DNA of 51,299 bases from positions 1 through 51,299 of the forward strand of contig CAYQIM010000064.1 in assembly GCA_964417555.1 (NCBI GenBank), read 5' to 3'. The notes under the pieces are model-generated. The model was not told the origin of the DNA, made no database searches, and saw nothing but the letters and a program-made list of their open reading frames with translations. Both the position numbers and the translations under genes were made by a program. The DNA is from CAYQIM01 sp964417555. Its GTDB lineage: Bacteria; Pseudomonadota; Gammaproteobacteria; Diplorickettsiales; Diplorickettsiaceae. This document shows, piece after piece, positions 43,799-51,196 of the stretch (positions are counted from its first letter, which is position 1; every line of letters starts with the position of its first letter).

Positions 43799-43945
43799 TA
43801 TACCGCTCGTACATGAAGTTGCAAACTTTTAAATTCAAGGCGAGCGGTATACCCAATCACAGAACGGGCAAAAAGCAAAGCTTTCGCGCCGTCATTTGAG
43901 GGGAAAATCGCGATTCTCCCCTTAAAAATCCCCATCGCGTAAAGA
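43799..43945 (+). repeat. Family-1 interspersed repeat upstream of ispF, full length
   Basis: This is the best-preserved full copy. The core has perfect 11-bp arms TATACCGCTCG (43799-43809) and CGAGCGGTATA (43841-43851). The tail then reads CCCAATCACAGAACGGGC, AAAAAGCAAAGCTTTCGCGC, the inverted pair GGGGAAAATCGCGATTCTCCCC (in two arms around 43900-43922), and CCCATCGCG. It lies directly against the ispF start codon. Confidence 0.9.
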
Positions 43946-43948
43946 AAC

Positions 43949-43978
43949 ACTTGGAGATGCGAGCTCGCATCTCCAAGT
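43949..43978. repeat. Perfect 30-bp palindrome
   Basis: ACTTGGAGATGCGAG (43949-43963) is followed directly by its exact reverse complement CTCGCATCTCCAAGT (43964-43978). The arm resembles the ACTTGAAGATGCGAA segment of family-1 repeats and the stem of the ribF terminator at 47691. It could extrude as a cruciform or fold as an RNA hairpin in either direction. Confidence 0.9.
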
Positions 43979-44046
43979 ACAATGGGTATAGCTTATTCGC
44001 ACTTGAATTTTTAGCGGTGTTACCGCTCAGAAAATGTCTTCGAGTA

Positions 44047-44100
44047 TATACCGCTCGTGCTTGAAAATGCGAATTTATTACATTCACAGAGAGCGGTATA
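44047..44100 (+). repeat. Family-1 core palindrome upstream of yqgE
   Basis: TATACCGCTC (44047-44056) and GAGCGGTATA (44091-44100) flank GTGCTTGAAAATGCGAATTT and a few further bases. Only the 54-bp core is present, without the long tail, which shows that the core can occur alone. The stretch 43979-44046 between this and the 30-bp palindrome contains further decayed pieces (GGTATAGCTTATTCGCACTTG). Confidence 0.85.
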
Positions 44101-44157
44101 GGTTTGATAAGGCGTCTAGTGCTATGATTACCTAGCATATTTAAGCGAGAGGTTTTG

Positions 44158-44736
44158 ATGGCAGAGACGAAGCATTTTTTAGCGAATTATTTTTTGGTGG
44201 CAATGCCTACTTTAACTGATCCCTATTTTAACCGATCGGTGGTATATATCTGTGAGCATAACGAAAAAGGTGCGGTTGGAATTGTGGTTAATCTGCCATT
44301 ACAGTCTAAGGTTAATCTCTCAGAAATACTGCAGGCCATTGTAGGGAGTAAAAGTGAATTACCGGTACGAACTGATTTCCCTATTCTATGCGGAGGACCT
44401 ATTCACCCTGAACGTGGCTTCGTCATTCATGCCTCTGGCGAACAGCAATGGCAGTCTAGCCTTAAAATGAATAGCGAAATTTGTGTCACTACTTCCAAAG
44501 ATATTTTACAGGCGATTGCAAAGCAGCAAGGACCCAAGCGATTTATTTTTTCTTTAGGTTATGCAAGCTGGGTAGCAGGCCAAATAGAACAGGAAATTAT
44601 TAATAATTTCTGGCTAACTGTACCAGCTAATGCAAAAATTTTATTTGATGTTCCTTTTAATAAACGTTGGTTAGAAGCCATGAATTATTTAGGGGCTGAC
44701 GTTAACAAACTCGTTTATAGCGGCGGTCATGCGTGA
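44158..44736 (+). CDS. yqgE: YqgE/AlgH family protein
   Basis: Starting at ATG 44158, with GAGAGG in front, the protein has 192 residues beginning MAETKHFLANYFLVAMPTL. Family motifs seen are DPYFNRSVVYICEHNEKGAVGIVVNLP, in part (VYICEHNEKGAVGIVVN), FPILCGGPIHPERGFVIH, and SLGYASWVAGQIEQEI. The biochemical role is not established; AlgH was first linked to alginate regulation in Pseudomonas. It heads a tightly packed run, yqgE-ruvX-murJ-ribF, and overlaps ruvX by 8 bp. The yqgE-ruvX pairing is widespread. Confidence 0.93.
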   Translation: MAETKHFLANYFLVAMPTLTDPYFNRSVVYICEHNEKGAVGIVVNLPLQSKVNLSEILQAIVGSKSELPVRTDFPILCGGPIHPERGFVIHASGEQQWQSSLKMNSEICVTTSKDILQAIAKQQGPKRFIFSLGYASWVAGQIEQEIINNFWLTVPANAKILFDVPFNKRWLEAMNYLGADVNKLVYSGGHA

Positions 44737-45157
44737 TATTAAAACCGTGTTGGGATTTGATTTTGGTTCCAGATATATTGGCGTGGCCATAGGTTATACT
44801 TTGCCCGCCATGGCACAACCCTTAACCAGTTTAATCGCACAAAAAGGGGAGCCACCCTGGAAAGAGATTGATGCATTACTTAAAACGTGGTCTCCTGATG
44901 CGTTAATTGTAGGAATACCTTTAAATATGGATGGCACAGAACAAGCGATGACGCATTCTGCACGTTTTTTTTTAGAGAGTTTACAGCAACGTTTTCATTT
45001 GCCTGTTTTTGCCGTGGATGAACGGTTAACGACGGTAGAAGCGCGCGCACGTTTATTTTCATCGGGGGGATATAAAGCCTTGCATAAAAAGGCGATTAAT
45101 AGCGTTTCAGCGCAGTTGATTGTGGAAACATGGTTAGAAAGCGCTTGCTATGAGTAA
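44729..45157 (+). CDS. ruvX: Putative pre-16S rRNA nuclease / Holliday-junction resolvase-like protein
   Basis: The 142-residue protein (YqgF) has the RNase H-like fold signature LGFDFGSRYIGVAIG at the N-terminus with a catalytic Asp, then ALIVGIPLNMDGTEQAMT, and the second acidic site VDERLTTVEAR. YqgF is implicated in 5' maturation of 16S rRNA in E. coli. Length is normal. It overlaps both neighbours by 8 bp (yqgE upstream, murJ downstream), indicating translational coupling across the operon. Confidence 0.95.
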   Translation: MRDIKTVLGFDFGSRYIGVAIGYTLPAMAQPLTSLIAQKGEPPWKEIDALLKTWSPDALIVGIPLNMDGTEQAMTHSARFFLESLQQRFHLPVFAVDERLTTVEARARLFSSGGYKALHKKAINSVSAQLIVETWLESACYE

Positions 45158-46682
45158 AGCATTATTTAAATCAACCTCCGTAGTGGCGTCAATGACCTTG
45201 TTATCACGCATTTTAGGTTTTGTCCGTGATATCATCGCCGCTAGAATTTTTGGGGCGACGGCCGCCGTAGATGCTTTTTATATTGCATTTAAAATCCCTA
45301 ATTTTATGCGCGGTTTATTTGCTGAAGGTTCTTTTTCAACTGCTTTTATTCCTACGTTAGCGGAATACAAGCAAACGAAAAGTCAGCAAGAAGTTGAGCA
45401 ATTTATTGCACATATTACCGGTGTGCTAGGTGTTGTTTTATTAGCGGTGAGTATTGTTGGTATTCTTGGCAGTAAAAAATTGATAACCCTTTTTGCGCCT
45501 GGCTTAGATCCCTATCGATTTCAATTAGCCAGCGAGATGTTAAGGGTGACCTTTCCCTATTTAATGTTAATTTCTTTAACCGCATTAGTTGGCGCCATTT
45601 TAAATTGTTATGGATTGTTCTGGGTTCCTGCGTTTACCCCGGCTTTATTAAACATTTGTTTAATTATCACGGCATTTGGAATTACACATTACTTTAAAGT
45701 GCCAGTGGAGGCACAAGCGTTCGGCGTATTATTGGCAGGATTCGTGCAGCTTGGTTTTCAACTGCCTTTTTTAAAACAGCTCGGTTTATTACGTAGACCT
45801 CATTTTAATTGGCGTGATCCCGGCGTACAAAAAGTTTTAAAGTTAATGTTGCCGGCTTTATTTGGTTCTTCTATTGGTCAAATTAGTTTGTTACTCAATA
45901 CTATTTTTGCTTCTTTCCTAGTGGCGGGTAGTGTTACTTGGCTTTATTATTCGGATAGGTTAGCGTATTTTCCCTTAGGCGTTTTTGGTGTTGCCTTGCT
46001 TACTGTGATATTGCCCCATCTTTCACGTCAACATGCCGCAAAAACACCGGAAGCTTTTTCGAACACATTAAACTGGGGATTACGTTGTAATTTACTTATT
46101 GGTATTCCTGCATCGCTGACCATGCTGATTTTAGCGGGACCGTTAATTACAAGTTTATTTCATTATGGAAAATTTAACGACTATGATGTGTTGATGACAC
46201 AGCGCAGCGTGATAGCCTATTCCGTAGGTTTGCAAGCATTCATGCTGATTAAAGTCCTAGCGGCTGCTTTTTATGCCCAACAAAATATTCGTACACCGGT
46301 GCGGATCGGGATTATTTCGCTGGTAGCGAATATGTTTTTAAATGCTTTGTTGATCTTTCCCTTTAAACATGCCGGCTTAGCCTTAGCAAGCTCCTTATCG
46401 GCTTGGTTAAATGCAGCTTTATTGTTACGAGGATTGAGAACGCGTGGTATTTTTCAATGGCAGGAAGGTTGGTTACTTTTTATATGGCGTTTATTTTTTG
46501 CTAATAGCCTATTGGGTTTATTTCTTTACAAGGCGGCGGCTGCGTTACCTGTCTGGTTAAATTGGGGGTGGCAACAACGTTTCCTACATATTTTATTTCT
46601 TGGCATTATTTCTATCCTTATTTATATCAGCTGTTTATGGATAAGCGGACTGCGGTTTCATGATTTAAAAGCACGACCATGA
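45150..46682 (+). CDS. murJ: Lipid II flippase MurJ
   Basis: The 510-residue protein has about 14 membrane helices of the MOP-flippase fold. It begins with the signature SVVASMTLLSRILGFVRDIIAARIFGA and has FYIAFKIPNFMRGLFAEGSFS. These contain the arginines (Arg near 18 and 24, Arg near 53) that contact lipid II in studied homologues. It moves lipid-linked peptidoglycan precursor across the inner membrane. It overlaps ruvX by 8 bp and ribF by 4 bp. murJ next to ribF is a common gammaproteobacterial arrangement. Confidence 0.96.
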   Translation: MSKALFKSTSVVASMTLLSRILGFVRDIIAARIFGATAAVDAFYIAFKIPNFMRGLFAEGSFSTAFIPTLAEYKQTKSQQEVEQFIAHITGVLGVVLLAVSIVGILGSKKLITLFAPGLDPYRFQLASEMLRVTFPYLMLISLTALVGAILNCYGLFWVPAFTPALLNICLIITAFGITHYFKVPVEAQAFGVLLAGFVQLGFQLPFLKQLGLLRRPHFNWRDPGVQKVLKLMLPALFGSSIGQISLLLNTIFASFLVAGSVTWLYYSDRLAYFPLGVFGVALLTVILPHLSRQHAAKTPEAFSNTLNWGLRCNLLIGIPASLTMLILAGPLITSLFHYGKFNDYDVLMTQRSVIAYSVGLQAFMLIKVLAAAFYAQQNIRTPVRIGIISLVANMFLNALLIFPFKHAGLALASSLSAWLNAALLLRGLRTRGIFQWQEGWLLFIWRLFFANSLLGLFLYKAAAALPVWLNWGWQQRFLHILFLGIISILIYISCLWISGLRFHDLKARP

Positions 46683-47608
46683 TCAAACTGATTCGCGGAC
46701 TTTATAATTTACCGAGTAAAAATCCTGGTCGCGTTCTTACGATTGGAAACTTTGATGGTTTACATCAAGGACACCAAGCGATTATTCAAGCGCTAAAGCA
46801 GCAAGCAAAAAAGTTGGATTTACCCAGTTGCGTGATGATCTTTGAGCCCCATCCTCAAGAGTTTTTTTTAGGGGGTAATGCGCCACCACGTCTGATGCGC
46901 CTGCGCGAAAAAATAAAAATTTTCCAAAGGTTAGGGCTTGATAGACTACTTTGTTTACGCTTTAACGAACGTTTAGCCGAAATGGATGCAGAAACCTTTG
47001 TTAAGGACATTTTAGTGGATCGACTGAAGGTGCGTTCTTTAATCATAGGAGATGATTTTCGATTTGGAAAAGGACGGTTAGGCGATTTTAATTACTTAAA
47101 GGAAATGGGACAGCGTTATCAGTTTGAGGTTTATGCGACGCCAACGGTGTTATTGAAGGGCGAACGTATCGGTAGTTCACGCATCCGGGATGCCTTAAAA
47201 GAAGGAAATTTTACGTTGGCAGCACAGTTATTAACGCGTCCTTTTACATTGAGCGGTCGGATTATTTATGGTGATCAGCGTGGTCGTTTATTAGGATTTC
47301 CTACGGCAAATGTTGCCTTACATCGCCGCGTTCCGCCTCTTAAAGGTGTTTTTATTGTGCGCGTCTACGGTGTAGAAGAAAAACCTTTAAACGGCGTTGC
47401 CAACTGTGGTAGACGACCCACCGTTAATGGTTTGCAAGATTTACTCGAAGTTCATTTATTGGATTTTAATAAAACTATTTATGGTTCCTACATAGAAGTA
47501 GAATTTTTAAAAAAAATTCGTGCTGAAAAAAAGTTTGACTCTTTGCAATCCTTGCAACAACAGATTGCTGACGACGTTGTTATTGCTAAAAGTTATTTTG
47601 GCATTTAG
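46679..47608 (+). CDS. ribF: Bifunctional riboflavin kinase / FAD synthetase
   Basis: The 309-residue protein has an N-terminal nucleotidyltransferase domain with TIGNFDGLHQGHQAI (about 21-35) and GSSRIRDAL near 164. The C-terminal riboflavin kinase domain contains GDQRGRLLGFPTANV near 197. It makes FMN and FAD from riboflavin. The ATG overlaps the murJ stop (ATGA). It is the last gene of the yqgE-ruvX-murJ-ribF run, and a strong terminator follows 82 bp after the stop. ileS, which follows ribF in E. coli, is not here. Confidence 0.96.
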   Translation: MIKLIRGLYNLPSKNPGRVLTIGNFDGLHQGHQAIIQALKQQAKKLDLPSCVMIFEPHPQEFFLGGNAPPRLMRLREKIKIFQRLGLDRLLCLRFNERLAEMDAETFVKDILVDRLKVRSLIIGDDFRFGKGRLGDFNYLKEMGQRYQFEVYATPTVLLKGERIGSSRIRDALKEGNFTLAAQLLTRPFTLSGRIIYGDQRGRLLGFPTANVALHRRVPPLKGVFIVRVYGVEEKPLNGVANCGRRPTVNGLQDLLEVHLLDFNKTIYGSYIEVEFLKKIRAEKKFDSLQSLQQQIADDVVIAKSYFGI

Positions 47609-47690
47609 TTACGACAAATAAGGACGGTGAGGGTGATATCCAGGAAAGCCTTTTTTATTCCCTCTTTATTGAAACAGGAGAAACCCTTGT

Positions 47691-47728
47691 GCACTTGAAG
47701 TTGCAATTCGCAACTTCAAGTGCTTTTT
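47691..47728 (+). terminator. Rho-independent terminator after ribF
   Basis: GCACTTGAAGTTGC (47691-47704) and GCAACTTCAAGTGC (47710-47723) form a perfect 14-bp stem with a 5-nt loop, followed by TTTTT. It closes the yqgE-ruvX-murJ-ribF run. The arm resembles the 30-bp palindrome at 43949 and part of the family-1 core, so it may derive from the same repeat stock. Confidence 0.9.
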
Positions 47729-47774
47729 CCTTGCGATAAGGGTTTTCAAGTAATCGAATACCTACAACAGCTAT

Positions 47775-48971
47775 TTACCTTAACGAAAATTCAGCAGAAC
47801 TTTCCAAATTCTCTGTTGGCGCCACCGTTGAGCTTTGTCCCGGTACAGCAGTAGGAGCAGAAAAGAAGGTTGAAGAATTATTTTTCCAGTGAGTAGCACG
47901 GCTACGATCACCCGTTACCAAGTTATCATCAGTATTCAATGGCTCTGCGTTAGCAGTATCATCTCCCTGTATTTCTATTTCAGCAGTGAAAGCGTTAGCC
48001 CATTCCACGAACTCGTCTTTATCATTATCATTTAATTGTTCATATGCCGTTTCATACTGTTTTTGAAGAGTTTCCTGTTTTACAGGATCTGTCTCATTAG
48101 ATAGTTCCTTATAGATAGCTTTCATATTATCCAATGGATTTGCCGAACTACTAGCAGAATCGCATCCATGTGAAGTTTCAAGCCTTCTATAAAACTCATT
48201 TTGCTCATTTTCAGTTAACTGGTTGTATGCAGCTTCATAAGTTTCTTTTGCTTTTTTTTGCAGTGAATGTGTTGGTTCCGCCAGCATGTTTTGATACAAA
48301 GAAAATACACTATCTACTGTTGGTTTCTGATAATGTGGATAAGCATTGGCATCGTCTCCCCATGCCTGTAATGGATCTTCCGAAGTAGAACTATGAGGAG
48401 TACGAGAAGCATAGCTTGATATAGCATTACTCACATTACTGGAATGATTGTCACCCCATGTAGTGTCACTGTCCCATGTAGTGTCGCTATCCCAGGCAGC
48501 ATTCGGATCAGCACTAGCCTGAGTATAGATATCTGACGTATTTTCAGACGGCATAAATTGAGCAGTCCAGTCATTAAATTCAAGCTTCTGATCTGCACTT
48601 AATTTGTTATATTCAGTCTCATATTGTGCTTGCAAACGTTCACGCAGCGTCGTAGATTCCGCATCCATTGCTTGTGAGAATAAATGTTTTACTGTTTCTA
48701 ATGAATCAGACTGGACTGGTTTAGCTTGCGTGCTCTTTTTTCCTTTAAAAGAACGGCGAAAGCTGTTACGTAAGCTTCTAACAAAGCCAGTATTGGATTT
48801 TTCTTTTCCTTTTGCTTCTGCTTTAGCCTTGGCTTTCGCTTCAGTTGCTTCAGCTGCTTCTGCTTTTTTTATAGACTGTGCTAAATGTGTTAAACATGCC
48901 GTTTTATACTCAGCAGGTAAACTGTCTTTTTGCTGACGAAATAGTTGACGTAAATCATTGACTTTAGTCAC
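47775..48971 (-). CDS. Hypothetical tandem-repeat protein, distal fragment of an interrupted gene
   Basis: The open part from GTG 48971 encodes 398 residues. I do not recognise a family. Residues 36-60 are Ala/Lys/Glu-rich, then a basic patch FVRSLRNSFRRSFKGKK. Three copies of a roughly 45-residue repeat follow at about 97-139, 223-265 and 283-328, with the shared core YETAYxxLxxxxxxEFxxW. A short acidic repeat TWDSDTTWDSDTTW is at 165-172. There is no signal peptide. The same reading frame continues upstream without a start codon as protein-like sequence (FNQRYNADLAIKNTKAALTE) to a single TAA at 49209, beyond which lies the 84-residue segment. This therefore looks like one gene cut by a stop codon. 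Possible secreted effector (inference). Confidence 0.7.
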   Translation of the reverse strand: MTKVNDLRQLFRQQKDSLPAEYKTACLTHLAQSIKKAEAAEATEAKAKAKAEAKGKEKSNTGFVRSLRNSFRRSFKGKKSTQAKPVQSDSLETVKHLFSQAMDAESTTLRERLQAQYETEYNKLSADQKLEFNDWTAQFMPSENTSDIYTQASADPNAAWDSDTTWDSDTTWGDNHSSNVSNAISSYASRTPHSSTSEDPLQAWGDDANAYPHYQKPTVDSVFSLYQNMLAEPTHSLQKKAKETYEAAYNQLTENEQNEFYRRLETSHGCDSASSSANPLDNMKAIYKELSNETDPVKQETLQKQYETAYEQLNDNDKDEFVEWANAFTAEIEIQGDDTANAEPLNTDDNLVTGDRSRATHWKNNSSTFFSAPTAVPGQSSTVAPTENLESSAEFSLR

Positions 48972-49208
48972 TAAAGGGGCTATTTCCTGGCTGTCGATTT
49001 GCGCTTTAATAGAGGCTTCTTCCAGTTTATCGACTGTTTTTTTTAGTTCAAAAGCAATCTCCCATGCTATTTTGATCGCTGAAGTTTGAGTACTTTTTAT
49101 AATGGTTTTGTATGAATAATCACTTTTTTTCGTGTTAGGTTTTTCCGTTAAAGCAGCTTTAGTATTCTTGATAGCGAGATCAGCATTATAACGCTGATTA
49201 AATTCACC

Positions 49209-49463
49209 TTAGTACTTTGTAAATATTCCTCGAAGGCCATATACGTTATCTACTACAGCTTTTTTTGCAAGAAAATCCCGATTTTTTTCTCTTTTTTCAA
49301 AATCAAAATCCTTTTTAGGATCCGCATTTGCTGCACTACAAATTTTTTCATAGGCCATTGCAGCTTGCCAAGCTTCAAACAATCGTTGAATATCGTTTTG
49401 GTTTAGCTTTTCCGCTTTGAGCTTCCCTTCTAAAAAAGACATAGAATTTTTATTTTTAGGCAT
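49209..49463 (-). CDS. Hypothetical protein, proximal fragment of the same interrupted gene
   Basis: The 84-residue segment MPKNKNSMSFLEGKLKAEKL starts with ATG 49463, after AGAGAG on the minus strand. It is charged and helical and ends at TAA 49209-49211. The downstream 398-residue fragment is in exactly the same frame (492 bp, or 164 codons, between their start positions), and the 79 codons between are open and protein-like. I read this as the true 5' end of a gene that would have spanned 47775-49463 (about 560 codons). No domain is recognised. Confidence 0.6.
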   Translation of the reverse strand: MPKNKNSMSFLEGKLKAEKLNQNDIQRLFEAWQAAMAYEKICSAANADPKKDFDFEKREKNRDFLAKKAVVDNVYGLRGIFTKY

Positions 49464-49484
49464 AAACGTGCTCTCTTTTAGTTA

Positions 49485-50738
49485 TTATGGTTTGGAAGTT
49501 ACAATTTCTTGTAATTCGAGTGTATCTTCTGGCATGCGCTGCTTTCGCACAGGCCGGAAAAATGTGTAAAGATTTCCATGAGCGGAATAGTTTCCTTGAT
49601 TGCTGGAAGAAGTTGTTAGTTGATTTCTGTCTGCTATCGGCAGACCAGCGTTTTTTTGAAATCCTTCAACTTTTATATGAATCCAAGTTTTTATTTGTTG
49701 TTCTGGCCAATTATCTTTCCTGAAGGACTTAACTGCTGTTACTAGTTCATCAAATTGTTGCGGCGTTATTTCCGTTTTGGTTTGTATATGGCTTGCTTCA
49801 AGTAACGAATAAATATAATCCTTTATAAATAAGGAATTAAGGTGTTCATCTATTTGTTCTTGTGTGTATCCTTTTTCCCTAAGCCCTATGGTTATTTGCT
49901 GTATATTTTCAGGGGTAATTCCCGGACGAAGTGGTTGACCGTTAATAGCTGAGGATTCGCTCGATAAATCACCCAATACAGGTTTTTCACTTTGAATACC
50001 GTGACTAAATTGTGATGTAGATAATGCAGCGGGATTTGTTTTCCTACTTGCTAATTCATCTATCGGAATGACAACATCTCTTTTTTTATGCGGTGGCGTA
50101 GTAGAATTACCACCGCCTATTCCATTCGGCATTGAGATTGCAATATGACCTGGCTTAGGTAACGTAAACTGAGGAATTAGATTGCCTATTTTGTTAGCTA
50201 GCGCGTTTAATTTATCCAAAATTCCAAAACGCCATGGATTATTTTGGTCACTTTTTACTAATGGCAATAGATTATTAAATTTTGCATGAAGATTTTTGAT
50301 ACCGCTTAAAAGTCGCTGCAATGCAGGCAAGCTAAGTTTTTCACCGGATTGATCGTCATGCTGTGTTGATGCAACGTTGGCAAGTAGGTCGGTAAATTTC
50401 CCAAGTAGATCATCAACATTATCGAGAAACAACTTGTGATTAGTACGCCGAGAATCGGCTTGTGCTGGGTTTGCAAACTCCGCCGCTAAAATACTCGGCA
50501 GTGCCGCAGTAGATTTCTCTAAAAACTCATTAACATCTGTTAAAACTTCATTAAGCTCGGATTTGCTTAGTGTTTCACCGGATGTACCTGCGCACTCTGG
50601 GGTAGACACAGTGGGTAGTTGTTCAGTAAATTTTTCTAGTAGACCTGAAATATTTTGCAAAAATAGATCAAGTTCAGGCGTAGAAAAGTGTGTGTCCGTT
50701 GTGCTCTTTGTTAATCGCGGAGATGTTGTGGGGGACAA
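49485..50738 (-). CDS. Hypothetical protein with 39-residue tandem repeats, main part
   Basis: The open part from TTG 50738 encodes 417 residues with no recognised family. Residues 23-163 hold four amphipathic repeats with an exact period of 39 (units at 23, 62, 101 and 140), core LFLDNVDDLLGKFTDLL. A Gly/Pro/Thr-rich linker follows (about 195-215), then a helical domain with ITPENIQQITIGLREKGYTQ. The C-terminus contains MPEDTLELQEIVTSKP, an acidic cluster like those near the ends of Dot/Icm substrates. No signal peptide is seen. The start is doubtful, because the same repeats continue in another frame upstream (50711-51103); a one-base frameshift near 50810 probably separates them. Confidence 0.7.
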   Translation of the reverse strand: MSPTTSPRLTKSTTDTHFSTPELDLFLQNISGLLEKFTEQLPTVSTPECAGTSGETLSKSELNEVLTDVNEFLEKSTAALPSILAAEFANPAQADSRRTNHKLFLDNVDDLLGKFTDLLANVASTQHDDQSGEKLSLPALQRLLSGIKNLHAKFNNLLPLVKSDQNNPWRFGILDKLNALANKIGNLIPQFTLPKPGHIAISMPNGIGGGNSTTPPHKKRDVVIPIDELASRKTNPAALSTSQFSHGIQSEKPVLGDLSSESSAINGQPLRPGITPENIQQITIGLREKGYTQEQIDEHLNSLFIKDYIYSLLEASHIQTKTEITPQQFDELVTAVKSFRKDNWPEQQIKTWIHIKVEGFQKNAGLPIADRNQLTTSSSNQGNYSAHGNLYTFFRPVRKQRMPEDTLELQEIVTSKP

Positions 50739-51103
50739 TCCATAAGCAGAGTGTCTTTGAAAATCATAAATTTTATTAAAACTACTAGGAGGTTCGTGAT
50801 TCCAGGTAAAAACGGGTTATGGACATCCGTGCGATAGTTTTCATCCCCTGTTGACGCCGCTTGGCTTAAAAAACGATTGATTTTTTGTAAAAATAAATTG
50901 CAGTCGGGTGCAATAGCCTGTTTTTCTTCTCTATTAGTCTTTAAAGCGAGTGTTGGCAATATATCAGTAAATTTTTTCAGTTGTTCGCCTATCCGATTAA
51001 GAAACGGCTCAGAATGGGATACACGTTTTCCATTTGCAGAACTATCAGAGAATTGATCGAGCAACCCACTGAATTCTTTTAAAAGTGACTTAACCTGGGA
51101 CAA
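50711..51103 (-). CDS. Hypothetical 39-residue-repeat protein, 5' part in a different frame
   Basis: From TTG 51103 this reads 130 residues with the same repeat as the downstream gene: VKSLLKEFSGLLDQF, FLNRIGEQLKKFTDILP and FLQKINRFLSQAA. After DVHNPF (near 50810) the frame turns into unlike, hydrophobic sequence (LLVVLIKFMIFK), while the frame of the 49485 gene there reads FTWNHEPPSSFNKIYDFQ, which fits the repeat. Adding one T to the T-run at 50807-50811 would join them. The frame is also open upstream of 51103 to 51292, with another repeat unit (ISRINEILEATDRSL) but no ATG, so the true start may be lost. Confidence 0.55.
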   Translation of the reverse strand: MSQVKSLLKEFSGLLDQFSDSSANGKRVSHSEPFLNRIGEQLKKFTDILPTLALKTNREEKQAIAPDCNLFLQKINRFLSQAASTGDENYRTDVHNPFLPGITNLLVVLIKFMIFKDTLLMDCPPQHLRD

Positions 51104-51196
51104 GATAAATTTTTTATCGGATGATGATCCCTGTAAAGATCGATCAGTAGCCTCTAAAATCTCGTTAATTCTACTGATAGATAAATTTATTGTTCT

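Noticed and set aside
43857..44138. Minus-strand open frame of 93 codons between ispF and yqgE
   Set aside because: It is a translation of the repeat nest (family-1 tail, 30-bp palindrome, core copy), not a gene.
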